A stretch of DNA of 64,000 nucleotides from Holophagales bacterium (GTDB lineage Bacteria; Acidobacteriota; Thermoanaerobaculia; Multivoradales; JAGPDF01), in contig CP064972.1 of the NCBI GenBank assembly GCA_016699405.1, positions 3,503,501 to 3,567,500 on the forward strand, written 5' to 3'. A model generated the notes under the pieces. It saw only the letters and a list, made by a program, of their open reading frames with translations. It had not been told where the DNA came from and did not search any database. The position numbers were made by a program, and so were the translations under genes. Shown here piece after piece: positions 45,971-54,077 of the stretch (positions within the stretch are counted from its first letter, which is position 1; each line of letters starts with the position of its first letter).

Positions 45971-46986
45971 CGCACTCCCGCTCTCTGCGACGCGGCCGCG
46001 TCGCCATCGACCAGATGCACCTCCGCTCGGACCGGGCCGAGGAAGCTCAACTGTTTGCTTGCGACGAAACGCCCTGCGGCGACCCACTCGAGGCGATACT
46101 CCCCCAGGTCGAGACCGAGGAAGGCAGCCGCTCCAGACGGGTCGAGCGCCTGCTCACGCCGCAATCCGCGCCCCGTGAGGACGAGCCGCCCGGATGCCGC
46201 CGCCGGAGAAACGTCGACGCGGAGCGCCGCCATCCGCTGCCTTCCGTCGTTGCTGCGGACGCGGATCCCCGCCGGCAGCGACTCGAGGACATCGACTTCC
46301 CGGAGCGCCGTTCCGCGCGCCAGGAGCAGGGCATTGGCCGACGCCTCGCGGTCCGCCTCGGCGCTCGCCAGGCGCAGGTAGCTCGACGGGACGAAGTGAT
46401 GACTCCGGAGCGGGTCGCTGAAGACCCATCCCCGGTCGGGGTACCGCACCTCGACCCAGCGGTGGAATTCGCCGCCGGTTCCGCCGTCGGCGATCACGTA
46501 GCCGGGGACCTCTCGCGCCTCGATGCCAAGCCCCTCGAGCATGGCGACGGTCAGCCGCGCGAGGCCCGTGCAATAGGCCGTCCTCCGGGCCAGCACGGCC
46601 TCGGGATCCTGCGGCCGGCTGCGATCGCGATCGTAGCGGATGTGGCGAGCCACCCAGGAAAGGACCCGCGACACCGCCTCCACCTGCGAGGTGACGCCGG
46701 CGGAGACGCCACGGGCGACCCGGTCCACGCCGGTCTGGGCACGCAGCGCGGGAGAGCGAGGCATCGGAGCGCTGCTGCCGAGCGGTGCGGCGTCGACGAC
46801 GACGTGGATCGAATCGCCGTCGACGGTCAGCCGGTAGCCGTTGTTGGCGTACGGCTCGACCTGCATGCCCTTTGGCAGCAGAAGCGTCGACTCCTCCGAT
46901 CCCGCGACCACCGTGCCGGCGAACCCGGGACCAGCCGTCGAGACGGCGACGAGCAGGGCCGCGGCGGCCCAGGCGATCGATCTCAC
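45967..46986 (-). CDS. secreted transglutaminase-like protein
   Basis: 339 residues with a signal peptide (AAALLVAVSTAGPGFA). The transglutaminase-like core shows the Cys of RTAYCTGLARL, the His of EFHRWVEVRYPD and the Asp of WVFSDPLRS, so the catalytic triad is present. Residues 240-339 form a separate beta-rich domain. Members may act as proteases or cross-linking enzymes; the substrate is not known. It overlaps both nusB (4 bases) and leuS (4 bases), which is an unusual site for such a gene. Confidence 0.85.
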   Translation of the reverse strand: MRSIAWAAAALLVAVSTAGPGFAGTVVAGSEESTLLLPKGMQVEPYANNGYRLTVDGDSIHVVVDAAPLGSSAPMPRSPALRAQTGVDRVARGVSAGVTSQVEAVSRVLSWVARHIRYDRDRSRPQDPEAVLARRTAYCTGLARLTVAMLEGLGIEAREVPGYVIADGGTGGEFHRWVEVRYPDRGWVFSDPLRSHHFVPSSYLRLASAEADREASANALLLARGTALREVDVLESLPAGIRVRSNDGRQRMAALRVDVSPAAASGRLVLTGRGLRREQALDPSGAAAFLGLDLGEYRLEWVAAGRFVASKQLSFLGPVRAEVHLVDGDAAASQRAGVR

Positions 46987-47525
46987 GTCAGCGATCCCGG
47001 GAAGGTCTGGCTCTTCAACAGGCCGTCGAGCAACCCGTTGACGAACCGGCTCGACTGTTCGGCGCCGAACCGCTTGGCGAGCTCGACCGCTTCGTCGACG
47101 ACGACGAGCTTCGGCACATCCGCCGCGTAGAGCAGCTCGAAGACGGCAAGACGAAGGACGTTCCGATCGACGGGAGGCATTCGTTCCAGTCGCCAGTTCT
47201 CCGCCTGTTGCCGGATCAGGTCGTCGATCTCGCCGAGGTGATCCACCGTGCCCTGGACGAGATCTTTGGCGTGCTCGAAGGCTTCGTGCGCCTGGGTCTC
47301 GGTGACCGGCGTGAGGCGATGGGCCGGGGAAGGGGTCGGGGGCTCGCTCGCTTCCTCCGCGTCGTCCCCCCCGGCCTCGTCCACATAGGCCTCGAAGCGG
47401 AAGAGCGCGAAGATCTCGCGCGGGCTCGCGTCGCCCAAGTCCCTCTGGAAAAGCATCTGCAGTGCGAGCTCGCGTGCCAGCCGCCGCTTTCCCAACCGTC
47501 CCTCCTTCACCGGGCTGATCGCCAT
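46983..47525 (-). CDS. nusB: transcription antitermination factor NusB
   Basis: 180 residues, longer than the usual 140-160 because of an acidic Pro/Glu insert near residues 48-70. The NusB fold is clear at GKRRLARELALQMLFQRDLG, and the C-terminal VDRNVLRLAVFELLYA and DEAVELAKRFGAEQSSRFVNGLLD blocks. It binds boxA RNA with NusE. It follows ribH by four bases, the usual ribH-nusB order. Confidence 0.94.
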   Translation of the reverse strand: MAISPVKEGRLGKRRLARELALQMLFQRDLGDASPREIFALFRFEAYVDEAGGDDAEEASEPPTPSPAHRLTPVTETQAHEAFEHAKDLVQGTVDHLGEIDDLIRQQAENWRLERMPPVDRNVLRLAVFELLYAADVPKLVVVDEAVELAKRFGAEQSSRFVNGLLDGLLKSQTFPGSLT

Positions 47526-47529
47526 GAGC

Positions 47530-48018
47530 CTAGGACGAGCCGCTCCGACGCAGGCTCGCCACGACGTTCGCCATTTCGAGAGCCGCCAGCGCGGCCTCGG
47601 CGCCCTTGTTTCCCGCCTTGCCGCCCGAGCGCTCCTCGGCCTGCCGCGAGTCCTCGCAGGTGAGAACGCCGAACGCCACCGGGAGCGAGAACTCGCGCGA
47701 CACGACGGCGGCACCGCTCGCCGACTCCTTGGCAAGGTAGTCGAAGTGCGGCGTCTCCCCACGGATGAGGACACCGAGAGCAACGAGCGCTTGGAACCGC
47801 CCGAGCCGGGCGAGCTCGCGCAGCGCCAGCGGAATCTCCCAGGCTCCGGGAACGCGGACGATCTCGATCTGAGACGTCGCCACGCCGTGGCGCTCGAGGG
47901 CATCGCACGCCCCTTCGAGCAACAATTCGGAAAGGCGGCCATTGAACCGCGAGACGACGATCCCGAAACGGAGATCCCCGCCGAGCAAGGATCCGGCATG
48001 TTCCATCGGCTTCTCCAT
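47530..48018 (-). CDS. ribH: 6,7-dimethyl-8-ribityllumazine synthase
   Basis: 162 residues. Penultimate enzyme of riboflavin synthesis. Typical blocks are RFGIVVSRFNGRLSELLL, VRVPGAWEIPLAL, VALGVLIRGETPHFDYLA and VAFGVLTCEDSRQAEERSG (with the catalytic His in PHFDY). Followed directly by nusB. A second ATG 12 bases inside is a possible start. Confidence 0.95.
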   Translation of the reverse strand: MEKPMEHAGSLLGGDLRFGIVVSRFNGRLSELLLEGACDALERHGVATSQIEIVRVPGAWEIPLALRELARLGRFQALVALGVLIRGETPHFDYLAKESASGAAVVSREFSLPVAFGVLTCEDSRQAEERSGGKAGNKGAEAALAALEMANVVASLRRSGSS

Positions 48019-48088
48019 CAGACCTTCGGCCTCCCGCGGCGAACCCTAGGTGAGGCCAACACCTCTGTCAACGCACCGCCGGGTGGTC

Positions 48089-48814
48089 TCACGGGCCCGC
48101 ACTCCCCTCGATCCAGAGCCGGAGAAATCGACCGTATCCCGGTGCCAGGAGCCACTTGCTCGCGACGTCGACCACGAGCCCGGCAAGAGCCAGCAGCCCG
48201 AGACGGATCTCGGTCGCGCCAAACGGCCACCGTCGACGCAACAGCACCGGCCGGGCGGCGAGCACCCCGAGGAGAACGAACGACAGCACACGAACGACCG
48301 ACCACGGCACCCAGGCGACCAGCGCCCCACCGAACGGAGAGGCGCTCGCCGCCGCGAAGCTCCCGACGAAATAGCTCATGAAGCCGACGAGACCAGCACC
48401 GAGCACCAGGCCGAGATAGCCGCCGCTGGCGACACTGACGAGGAGAAACGCCGTCAGATGCAGCGCGTGAACCGGCAGGAACCGGTGCGGATCGACCTCC
48501 GCCCCGGCGCCGGTCTGGATCCAGGCGAACATCTCGGCGCGGTACGGCTCGCCGTGCAGAATCGCCTGCGCCGCACGCTGCGGGGCGCACTGGACCATCG
48601 TCACGATCCCGGCCGAGAGGAGCAGCGCCCAGAGGAGTGCGATCGCGAAGGCCGCCGACGAACGCTCCTGCCGCACGGCACGTCGGAAGGGCAACCAGAC
48701 CGTCAGCGGTGCAACGAACGGAAGGACCCAGGCACCGACGCCCGGCAGGAGTCCGAGCCATGGCAGCAGTGGCGTCGCCATCAGCCAGGCAGCGTCCCGA
48801 TGTCGCTCGGGCAT
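48089..48814 (-). CDS. hypothetical integral membrane protein
   Basis: 241 residues with about six hydrophobic segments (PLLPWLGLLPGVGAWVLPFV, FAIALLWALLLSAGIV, LTAFLLVSVASGGYLGLVLG, VGFMSYFVGSFAAAS, VRVLSFVLLGVLAARPV and the last near the C terminus). No domain is recognised. The ATG lies inside the stop of the upstream SDR gene (ATGA), and the ribH start is 70 bases downstream. Confidence 0.75.
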   Translation of the reverse strand: MPERHRDAAWLMATPLLPWLGLLPGVGAWVLPFVAPLTVWLPFRRAVRQERSSAAFAIALLWALLLSAGIVTMVQCAPQRAAQAILHGEPYRAEMFAWIQTGAGAEVDPHRFLPVHALHLTAFLLVSVASGGYLGLVLGAGLVGFMSYFVGSFAAASASPFGGALVAWVPWSVVRVLSFVLLGVLAARPVLLRRRWPFGATEIRLGLLALAGLVVDVASKWLLAPGYGRFLRLWIEGSAGP

Positions 48815-49524
48815 CACAGCGCGCCACCGGCTGGACCCAGGTGGATCTCTTCGAGCGCCGTCGCCGCATCCACGTCGAGGGCCCAACCGATCGCCCTCGC
48901 GACGTCCTCCACGGGAACCATCGCCTCTCGGCTCCACGTCCCGGGGAGGCGGTCCCAGAGGTCGGTGGCCGTGGCGCCGGGAAAGACGGCGGTCAGCCGC
49001 ACGGCACTCCCTCGGAGCTCCTCGCGCAACGCGGCGAGCAGACCGCGCAATCCCCATTTGCTGGCACAGTAGGCGCTCCATCCGGGGAATCCACGGGTCG
49101 CGGCCACCGAGAGCACCGGAAGAATCCACGAACGCGCTTGACGTCGTCGCATGCCCGGGAGGAATGCTCGAAGAAGATGAAAGGTGCCCCCGAGGTTGGT
49201 GTCGACGATTTCGGCGAAGAGCTCCGGAGGGGTCTCTTCCAGAGACGCCAGGGCTACCGTGCCGGCGCACGGCACGACGACCGCCACCTCTCCCAGGCTC
49301 GCCTCGATCTCCCCGGCGACCTGTGTAACCTCCGCCGCGACGCGGACGTCACACGGGAAGACCACCCCTGGGGCGCCGGCAAGGTCGATGGTCTCTCGAA
49401 GCGTCCCGGGCGTTCGCCCGAGAAGCGCGAGACGGTATCCCCGCCGCGCCAGAACGCTGGCAGCGGCTCGCCCGATGCCCGAGCCAGCGCCGCTGATGAC
49501 GGCGACCGCGGGCTCGTCTTTCAT
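48814..49524 (-). CDS. short-chain dehydrogenase/reductase
   Basis: 236 residues. NAD(P) motif SGAGSGIGRA, structural NAG replaced by PCAG, catalytic YCASK with the preceding SVAATRGFPG. No substrate can be assigned; it is a general SDR family oxidoreductase. The ATG at 49524 lies 27 bases after the tRNA-Pro gene on the same strand, so tRNA and SDR are probably on one transcript. Upstream reading continues through the tRNA in the same frame but starts there are not credible. Confidence 0.85.
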   Translation of the reverse strand: MKDEPAVAVISGAGSGIGRAAASVLARRGYRLALLGRTPGTLRETIDLAGAPGVVFPCDVRVAAEVTQVAGEIEASLGEVAVVVPCAGTVALASLEETPPELFAEIVDTNLGGTFHLLRAFLPGMRRRQARSWILPVLSVAATRGFPGWSAYCASKWGLRGLLAALREELRGSAVRLTAVFPGATATDLWDRLPGTWSREAMVPVEDVARAIGWALDVDAATALEEIHLGPAGGAL

Positions 49525-49551
49525 GGTTGGTCTTGGAAAGAGGGAGAAAAC

Positions 49552-49628
49552 TGGTCGGGACGCCGGGATTTGAACCCGGGACCCCCTGAACCCCATTCAG
49601 GTACGCTACCAGGCTGCGCTACGTCCCG
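49552..49628 (-). tRNA. tRNA-Pro (anticodon GGG)
   Basis: 77 bases on the minus strand. The acceptor stem CGGGACG pairs with CGTCCCG, CCA is encoded and the anticodon loop ATGGGGT gives GGG (codon CCC). The D arm AGCGCAGCCTGGTAGC is typical of bacterial tRNA-Pro. It lies 9 bases after the merR stop and 27 before the SDR start, all on the same strand. Confidence 0.96.
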
Positions 49629-49637
49629 ACCGAAGAA

Positions 49638-50099
49638 TCAACGTGGTTCGCGAGCCGGATCTCCTCGGAGCAACGACTGGATCTCCTTCGCCTCGACGAG
49701 AGCTGCGGCGATCGCGGACCGAACGTGTTCTATCCGCTGCGGCTCGACGCTGTCAAGCGCCGGCAAGCTTGGCGAGCCCGCAACAGCGCCGCTCGCTTCC
49801 GCTCCCCCGCCCGCCTCTCCAGCGAAGAGCGATCCGGCGGCTCCGGCCAGCGGGAAGCCGGCTGCGAGCTCGCCCTCGAGCTTCTTCTTCGCCCCGGCGA
49901 TCGTGTAACCCTCGTCGTACAACAGGGTCTTGATTCGCCGCAGCACCTCGACCTCCCGCTCGCCATACGAGCGCTGGGTCGTGGCCCCGGGCGGGGGCTG
50001 AAGAACCGGGAACTCGGTTTCCCAATAGCGGAGGACGTACGGCTGCAGGTCGAGCTCGCGGCAGACCTCCCCGATGCGAAAGCCGGTCTTCTTCGCCAT
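49638..50099 (-). CDS. MerR family transcriptional regulator
   Basis: 153 residues. N-terminal winged helix-turn-helix (FRIGEVCRELDLQPYVLRYWETEF, SYGEREVEVLRRIKTLLYDEGYTIAGAKKKL) of the MerR type. The C-terminal part is Ala/Gly-rich and lacks metal-binding cysteines, so no metal ligand is suggested. Such short MerR proteins are common and usually of unknown target. It follows der by 12 bases and precedes a tRNA gene. Confidence 0.9.
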   Translation of the reverse strand: MAKKTGFRIGEVCRELDLQPYVLRYWETEFPVLQPPPGATTQRSYGEREVEVLRRIKTLLYDEGYTIAGAKKKLEGELAAGFPLAGAAGSLFAGEAGGGAEASGAVAGSPSLPALDSVEPQRIEHVRSAIAAALVEAKEIQSLLRGDPAREPR

Positions 50100-50111
50100 G
50101 GTCGCGTGATC

Positions 50112-51434
50112 CTATCGCGAGCCGTCCCCACCCCGATCACGCCGCCGGATCACCAGTCGCAGCGGCACCCCTTCGAGCTCGAGGCGTTCGCGCAGGCGGT
50201 TCTCGAGGTAGCGCCGATACGAGTCGCGCAGCGAGAGGCTGTGATTGGCGAAGAGCATGAACGTCGGCGGGCCGGTCGCGACCTGGGTCGCGTAGAGCAA
50301 TCGCCAGGGACGGCCGTCGTGCGCCGGCGGCCGGTGCTCGAGAACGATCTCCTGAGCCAGCCGATTGAGCTCGCCGGTCGATACCTCGCGTCGAAAGCCG
50401 ACGAGGGCACGGTCGACGGCCGGAAAGAGCTTTTCGAGGCCTCGCCCGGAGAGCGCCGACAGGTTCACCCGCGTCGGCCCGGAGAGCAGCTGGTCGAGGC
50501 GTGGCCAAGTTGCCTCGAGCGCCTCGCGGCGACGCTCGTCGAGCAGATCCCACTTGTTGATGCCGACGACCGCGGCGCGTCCGACCTCGTTGACCAGGCC
50601 GGCGATGGCCAGGTCACCGGACGTCACCCCGGCAGCGGCGTCGATGAGCAGGATCGCCACGTCCGCTCGCTCCAGTTGCCGCCGCGCGAACAGCACCGCT
50701 AGCTCCTCGGCAGCGCCGCTCGTCTTGCTGCGACGACGGATTCCGGCGGTGTCGACGAGCAGATAGCTGCGTTCGCCGCGCGTGATCACGCAGTCGACCG
50801 GATCGCGGGTGGTGCCAGGAATCGGCGAAACGAGCACCCGTTCCTGGCCGAGCAGCCGGTTGACCAGGGAGGACTTGCCGACGTTGGGCCGCCCCACCAC
50901 GGCAAGCCCCGGGAGGTCAGGACGCGTCTCGACTTGGACCGCCGGCAGCCGGGCGACCAGCTCGTCGACGAGCTCGCCGATTCCGCCGCCGTGTTCGGCG
51001 GAGATCAGCACCAACGCCTCGACCCCGAGCCGGTGGAACTCCCCCGCATTGCGTTTCGCCAGCGTCGTGTCGCCCTTGTTGACGGCGAGAATCCACGGCT
51101 TGCCGAGACGTCGCACTTCGGCGACCACCAGCTCGTCTGCCGGAACCAGCCCCTCGGAGCCATCGACCACGACGACGACGAGATCACTGTCGGCAAGCGC
51201 CATCAGCACCTGCTTGCCGAGGCCGAGCGGATCGTCGCCGGGGACGAGACCGCCGGTGTCGACGAGCTGAACCGCGTGCGTCGGGTCGAGGTTCGCCAGG
51301 GCGACGATCCGATCCCGCGTCACGCCCGGCTGATCGTGAACGATGGCTTGGCGCCGCCCCACCAGCCGGTTGAAGAGGCTCGATTTGCCGACGTTCGGTC
51401 GGCCGACGATGGCGACAGTGGGGGTCAGTTGCAA
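50112..51434 (-). CDS. der: ribosome biogenesis GTPase Der (EngA)
   Basis: 440 residues with two GTPase domains: G1 GRPNVGKSSLFN near residue 11 and GRPNVGKSSLVN near 185, with NKGD and NKWD G4 motifs, and the C-terminal KH-like domain. It matures the 50S subunit. The start is TTG 51434; the next ATG is far too late and no GTG fits. No Shine-Dalgarno is visible upstream. First gene of the long minus-strand run ending at lptE. Confidence 0.95.
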   Translation of the reverse strand: MQLTPTVAIVGRPNVGKSSLFNRLVGRRQAIVHDQPGVTRDRIVALANLDPTHAVQLVDTGGLVPGDDPLGLGKQVLMALADSDLVVVVVDGSEGLVPADELVVAEVRRLGKPWILAVNKGDTTLAKRNAGEFHRLGVEALVLISAEHGGGIGELVDELVARLPAVQVETRPDLPGLAVVGRPNVGKSSLVNRLLGQERVLVSPIPGTTRDPVDCVITRGERSYLLVDTAGIRRRSKTSGAAEELAVLFARRQLERADVAILLIDAAAGVTSGDLAIAGLVNEVGRAAVVGINKWDLLDERRREALEATWPRLDQLLSGPTRVNLSALSGRGLEKLFPAVDRALVGFRREVSTGELNRLAQEIVLEHRPPAHDGRPWRLLYATQVATGPPTFMLFANHSLSLRDSYRRYLENRLRERLELEGVPLRLVIRRRDRGGDGSR

Positions 51435-51621
51435 GAGATCGATATCCCGTGTGAGTCACGACGGACGGAGTGATCGCCGCGGTCGCAAGGTGATCGCCGC
51501 GAGGATTCGTCGCTTCGCCTCCGCTCGCGGCAACCCGCGTGGACAGCGCGCCGACACGACTCGCCGATCGCGATGGTGCAAGTCGACAACCGAATGAGTG
51601 TAGCAAACGGCCGCGAGCCGT

Positions 51622-51650
51622 TTGACAGGACGCGCTACCTCTCCTAGGAT
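51622..51650 (+). promoter_or_regulatory. promoter of tRNA-Leu(CAG)
   Basis: TTGACA (51622-51627), 17-base spacer, TAGGAT (51645-51650), ten bases before the tRNA 5' end. The remaining bases 51435-51621 show nothing else. Confidence 0.85.
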
Positions 51651-51660
51651 CAGCCCGGCC

Positions 51661-51750
<90 letters not shown>

Positions 51751-51756
51751 CTCCCC

Positions 51757-52122
51757 TCATCCCGAGCGGACCACCAGGCAGCAGGAGAAGAGGCACTCTC
51801 CCTCGCGAGAGAGGCTGCCTCGGATCTTTGCCAAGGGTCCCAATCGCGCCTCGAGGCTCACCTCCGCCACGACCTCGTCGCCGGCCTCGACGTCCCCGTG
51901 CCAGCGCGCTTCGTCGACTCCGGCCAGATATCCGGGCGCACCTCGATCTCCTCCCGACAGGAGCACTGACGCCGCTTGCGCGAGCATCTCGACCGCCAGG
52001 AAGCGCGGCTGGGCTCCGCGGCTCCTGACCCAGAAGCCGCCAGCCGTCAGGCGCAGCCGGACCGCACCGGGGTGCGGCGCGTCGACGAAGAGGAACGGAA
52101 AGCGATGCGGGAGGTTCGTCAG
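51757..52122 (-). CDS. FabZ/ApeP-like hot-dog protein, probable non-canonical start
   Basis: About 121 residues of the 3-hydroxyacyl-ACP dehydratase fold. LPHRFPFLFVD near the start and AVEMLAQAASVLL (Glu45) match the FabZ/FabA family. The GHFP segment with the catalytic His is replaced by TAGGFWVRSRGAQP, as in ApeP-type proteins of aryl polyene clusters. No ATG, GTG or TTG occurs in frame between a stop at 52300 and ATG 51987, which would remove the first strand and half the central helix. A CTG at 52122 overlaps the ACP stop (CTGA) and gives the full fold, so I place the start there. That start is inference. Confidence 0.65.
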   Translation of the reverse strand: MTNLPHRFPFLFVDAPHPGAVRLRLTAGGFWVRSRGAQPRFLAVEMLAQAASVLLSGGDRGAPGYLAGVDEARWHGDVEAGDEVVAEVSLEARLGPLAKIRGSLSREGECLFSCCLVVRSG

Positions 52123-52400
52123 GAGGCTTGGCGGGCCAGCTTGCCGACGATGAACTGGGCGAGGGTCTCGACCGAGGCCAAGGCCTGGACACCGACCTCC
52201 TCGTCCTCGATCTTCACGCCGAAGGCTTGCTCGATGCCCAGGACGAGCTCCAGGGCGTCGATCGAATCGAGGCCGAGGCCGTCTCCGAAGAGTGGATCGT
52301 TATCCTGGATCTGCGCGGGCTGGATCTCGAGCTTCAGGCGGTCGACGATCACTTCTTTGATGCGCTGGCGCAACGCGGCGGATTCTGGGACCGTGCTCAT
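52119..52400 (-). CDS. acyl carrier protein
   Basis: 93 residues. The phosphopantetheine site is Ser46 in GLDSIDALEL. Helices I and IV are normal, and the region between is acidic. It lies between a FabG-like gene (31 bases) and a dehydratase-like protein (overlap), so it is a dedicated carrier rather than the main acpP, which is usually next to fabF. A TAGGAT hexamer seven bases before the ATG may be a -10 element. Confidence 0.92.
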   Translation of the reverse strand: MSTVPESAALRQRIKEVIVDRLKLEIQPAQIQDNDPLFGDGLGLDSIDALELVLGIEQAFGVKIEDEEVGVQALASVETLAQFIVGKLARQAS

Positions 52401-52431
52401 CGGAAGAATCCTAGCATGCCGCGACGCGGCC

Positions 52432-53157
52432 TCATGCCATCACGAGACCGCCATCCACGCGGATCGCCTGACCGGTGACATAGGAGGCCGACTCGGAAGC
52501 GAGGAAGGTGACGACAGCCGCCACTTCCGCCGCGGTCCCGGCGCGACCCAGCGGCACGGCCTTGAGGTATTCGTCGAGCTTCTTCTGCGGTAGTCCGGCG
52601 ATCATGTCGGTGGCGATGAACCCCGGCGCGACGGCGTTGGCCGTCACCCCGTAGCGCGCCATCTCGCGAGCGAGCGCCTTGATGAAGGCGATGAGCCCTG
52701 CTTTCGCGGCCCCGTAGTGCGCCTGCCCGAGTTGCCCGATGACACCACTGGCACTCGCCACCGCAACGACTCTCCCCCACCGCTGCCGAACCATGCCGCG
52801 GAGCACCGCCTTGGTCAGCCGGAACGGGGCCTTGAGGTTGACCTCTTGCACCAGGTCCCAGTCGGCCTCCGTCAGGAACGCGATCGGTGCATCCCGGATC
52901 AGCCCGGCGTTGTGCACGAGAATCGAGATTTCGCCGAGATCCGCCTCGATCGTGCGGATCAGCTCCGACGTCCCCTCCCGCGACGCGAGATCCAGCGGGT
53001 AGGCCCGGGCACCGGTTTCTCCGGCGATCTTCGCTGCCGCTTCGGCGCGCGACAGGTAGGTGAACGCCACCCGGGCGCCACGCTCGGCGAACGAGCGGAC
53101 GCATGCTTCGCCGATGCCCCCACTTCCACCGGTCACCAGGGCGACCTTGCCGTTCAT
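52432..53157 (-). CDS. 3-oxoacyl-ACP reductase, FabG-like
   Basis: 241-residue SDR. Cofactor motif TGGSGGIGEA, NAG (83-85), catalytic Ser at ASASG and Tyr148-x3-Lys152 (YGAAK) are intact. The order with FabD-like and ACP genes points to reduction of an ACP-bound beta-keto chain. It overlaps the FabD-like gene by four bases. Confidence 0.9.
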   Translation of the reverse strand: MNGKVALVTGGSGGIGEACVRSFAERGARVAFTYLSRAEAAAKIAGETGARAYPLDLASREGTSELIRTIEADLGEISILVHNAGLIRDAPIAFLTEADWDLVQEVNLKAPFRLTKAVLRGMVRQRWGRVVAVASASGVIGQLGQAHYGAAKAGLIAFIKALAREMARYGVTANAVAPGFIATDMIAGLPQKKLDEYLKAVPLGRAGTAAEVAAVVTFLASESASYVTGQAIRVDGGLVMA

Positions 53158-54077
53158 ACCGCCTCCGCCAAGGGGCCGATTTCCGCCCCGATCGTCTCGA
53201 GCGCCACGTCACGCCGCCACCACCGCAGCATTCGCCCGATCTGCTCGCCGGCACCGCATTCGTAGAACTTCGTGACGCCGAGAGCGGCGCAGCGTTCGAG
53301 CGCGAGATCCCAGCGCAGCGGTTCGACCACGACCCGGCCCGAAAGGCGTCGCACCTCGGCGCGGTCTCGAATCACCGCCCCGTCGAACGGCGACACGACC
53401 GGGATCGCGAGGTCGCGGCACGGAGCAAGTTGCTCGATTTCGCGGTGCAACCGGGCGACCACCGGCTCGAGCAGCGGCGAATGCACGGGCCAGCCGACCG
53501 GCAGCCAGCTCGTCCGCAGCGCCTCGGGGGCGATCTCCTCGACCACCCGGGCCACCGCCGCATGATCTCCGGTGACGACGACCGTCGAAGGATGGCTGCG
53601 GCTGGCGATCGTGGCCAACTCTCCGCCGCGGCTCTGTCGCACGCAGGCACGCTCGATCCTCTCTGCCGGAACTCCGACGATGGCTGCCATGCCGGCGGCC
53701 AGCGCCCCGAGAATCTCGTCGTAGATCTCCGCGGTCCGCACGACGATGGCGAGCGCGCCTTCGAGCTCGAGCCCCGAGGCGGCGACCAGGGCGGCGAGTG
53801 CACCCAGGCTGAAGCCGGTGACGAGGTCGACCTGCCGACGCGATTCGCGGACCGCCTCCCAAGCCATCAAGTCGACGGTGAGCACCGCGAGCTGGGAGTT
53901 CACCGGTCGATTCAGCTCGTGGGCCGGCCCTTCGAAGAGGAGCCTGCCCAGGTCGCGTCCGAGCACACGCGACGCGCGATCGAGGAGTTGGCGCGCCGCC
54001 GGCGACCGTTCGGCGAGCGCCCGCCCCATGCCCACCCGCTCCGATTGTTGGCCGGCAAACAGTGCGGCGACCTTCAT
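53154..54077 (-). CDS. ACP S-malonyltransferase-like protein (FabD family)
   Basis: 307 residues. The nucleophile elbow is GFSLG (88-92, Ser90), where FabD has GHSLG, and the loading motif is GQQSE rather than GQGSQ. Arg114 and the His of PVHSP (199) are kept, so transacylase activity is plausible. The unusual elbow suggests a specialised acyl transferase. It overlaps the deacetylase and FabG-like genes by four bases each. Confidence 0.82.
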   Translation of the reverse strand: MKVAALFAGQQSERVGMGRALAERSPAARQLLDRASRVLGRDLGRLLFEGPAHELNRPVNSQLAVLTVDLMAWEAVRESRRQVDLVTGFSLGALAALVAASGLELEGALAIVVRTAEIYDEILGALAAGMAAIVGVPAERIERACVRQSRGGELATIASRSHPSTVVVTGDHAAVARVVEEIAPEALRTSWLPVGWPVHSPLLEPVVARLHREIEQLAPCRDLAIPVVSPFDGAVIRDRAEVRRLSGRVVVEPLRWDLALERCAALGVTKFYECGAGEQIGRMLRWWRRDVALETIGAEIGPLAEAV

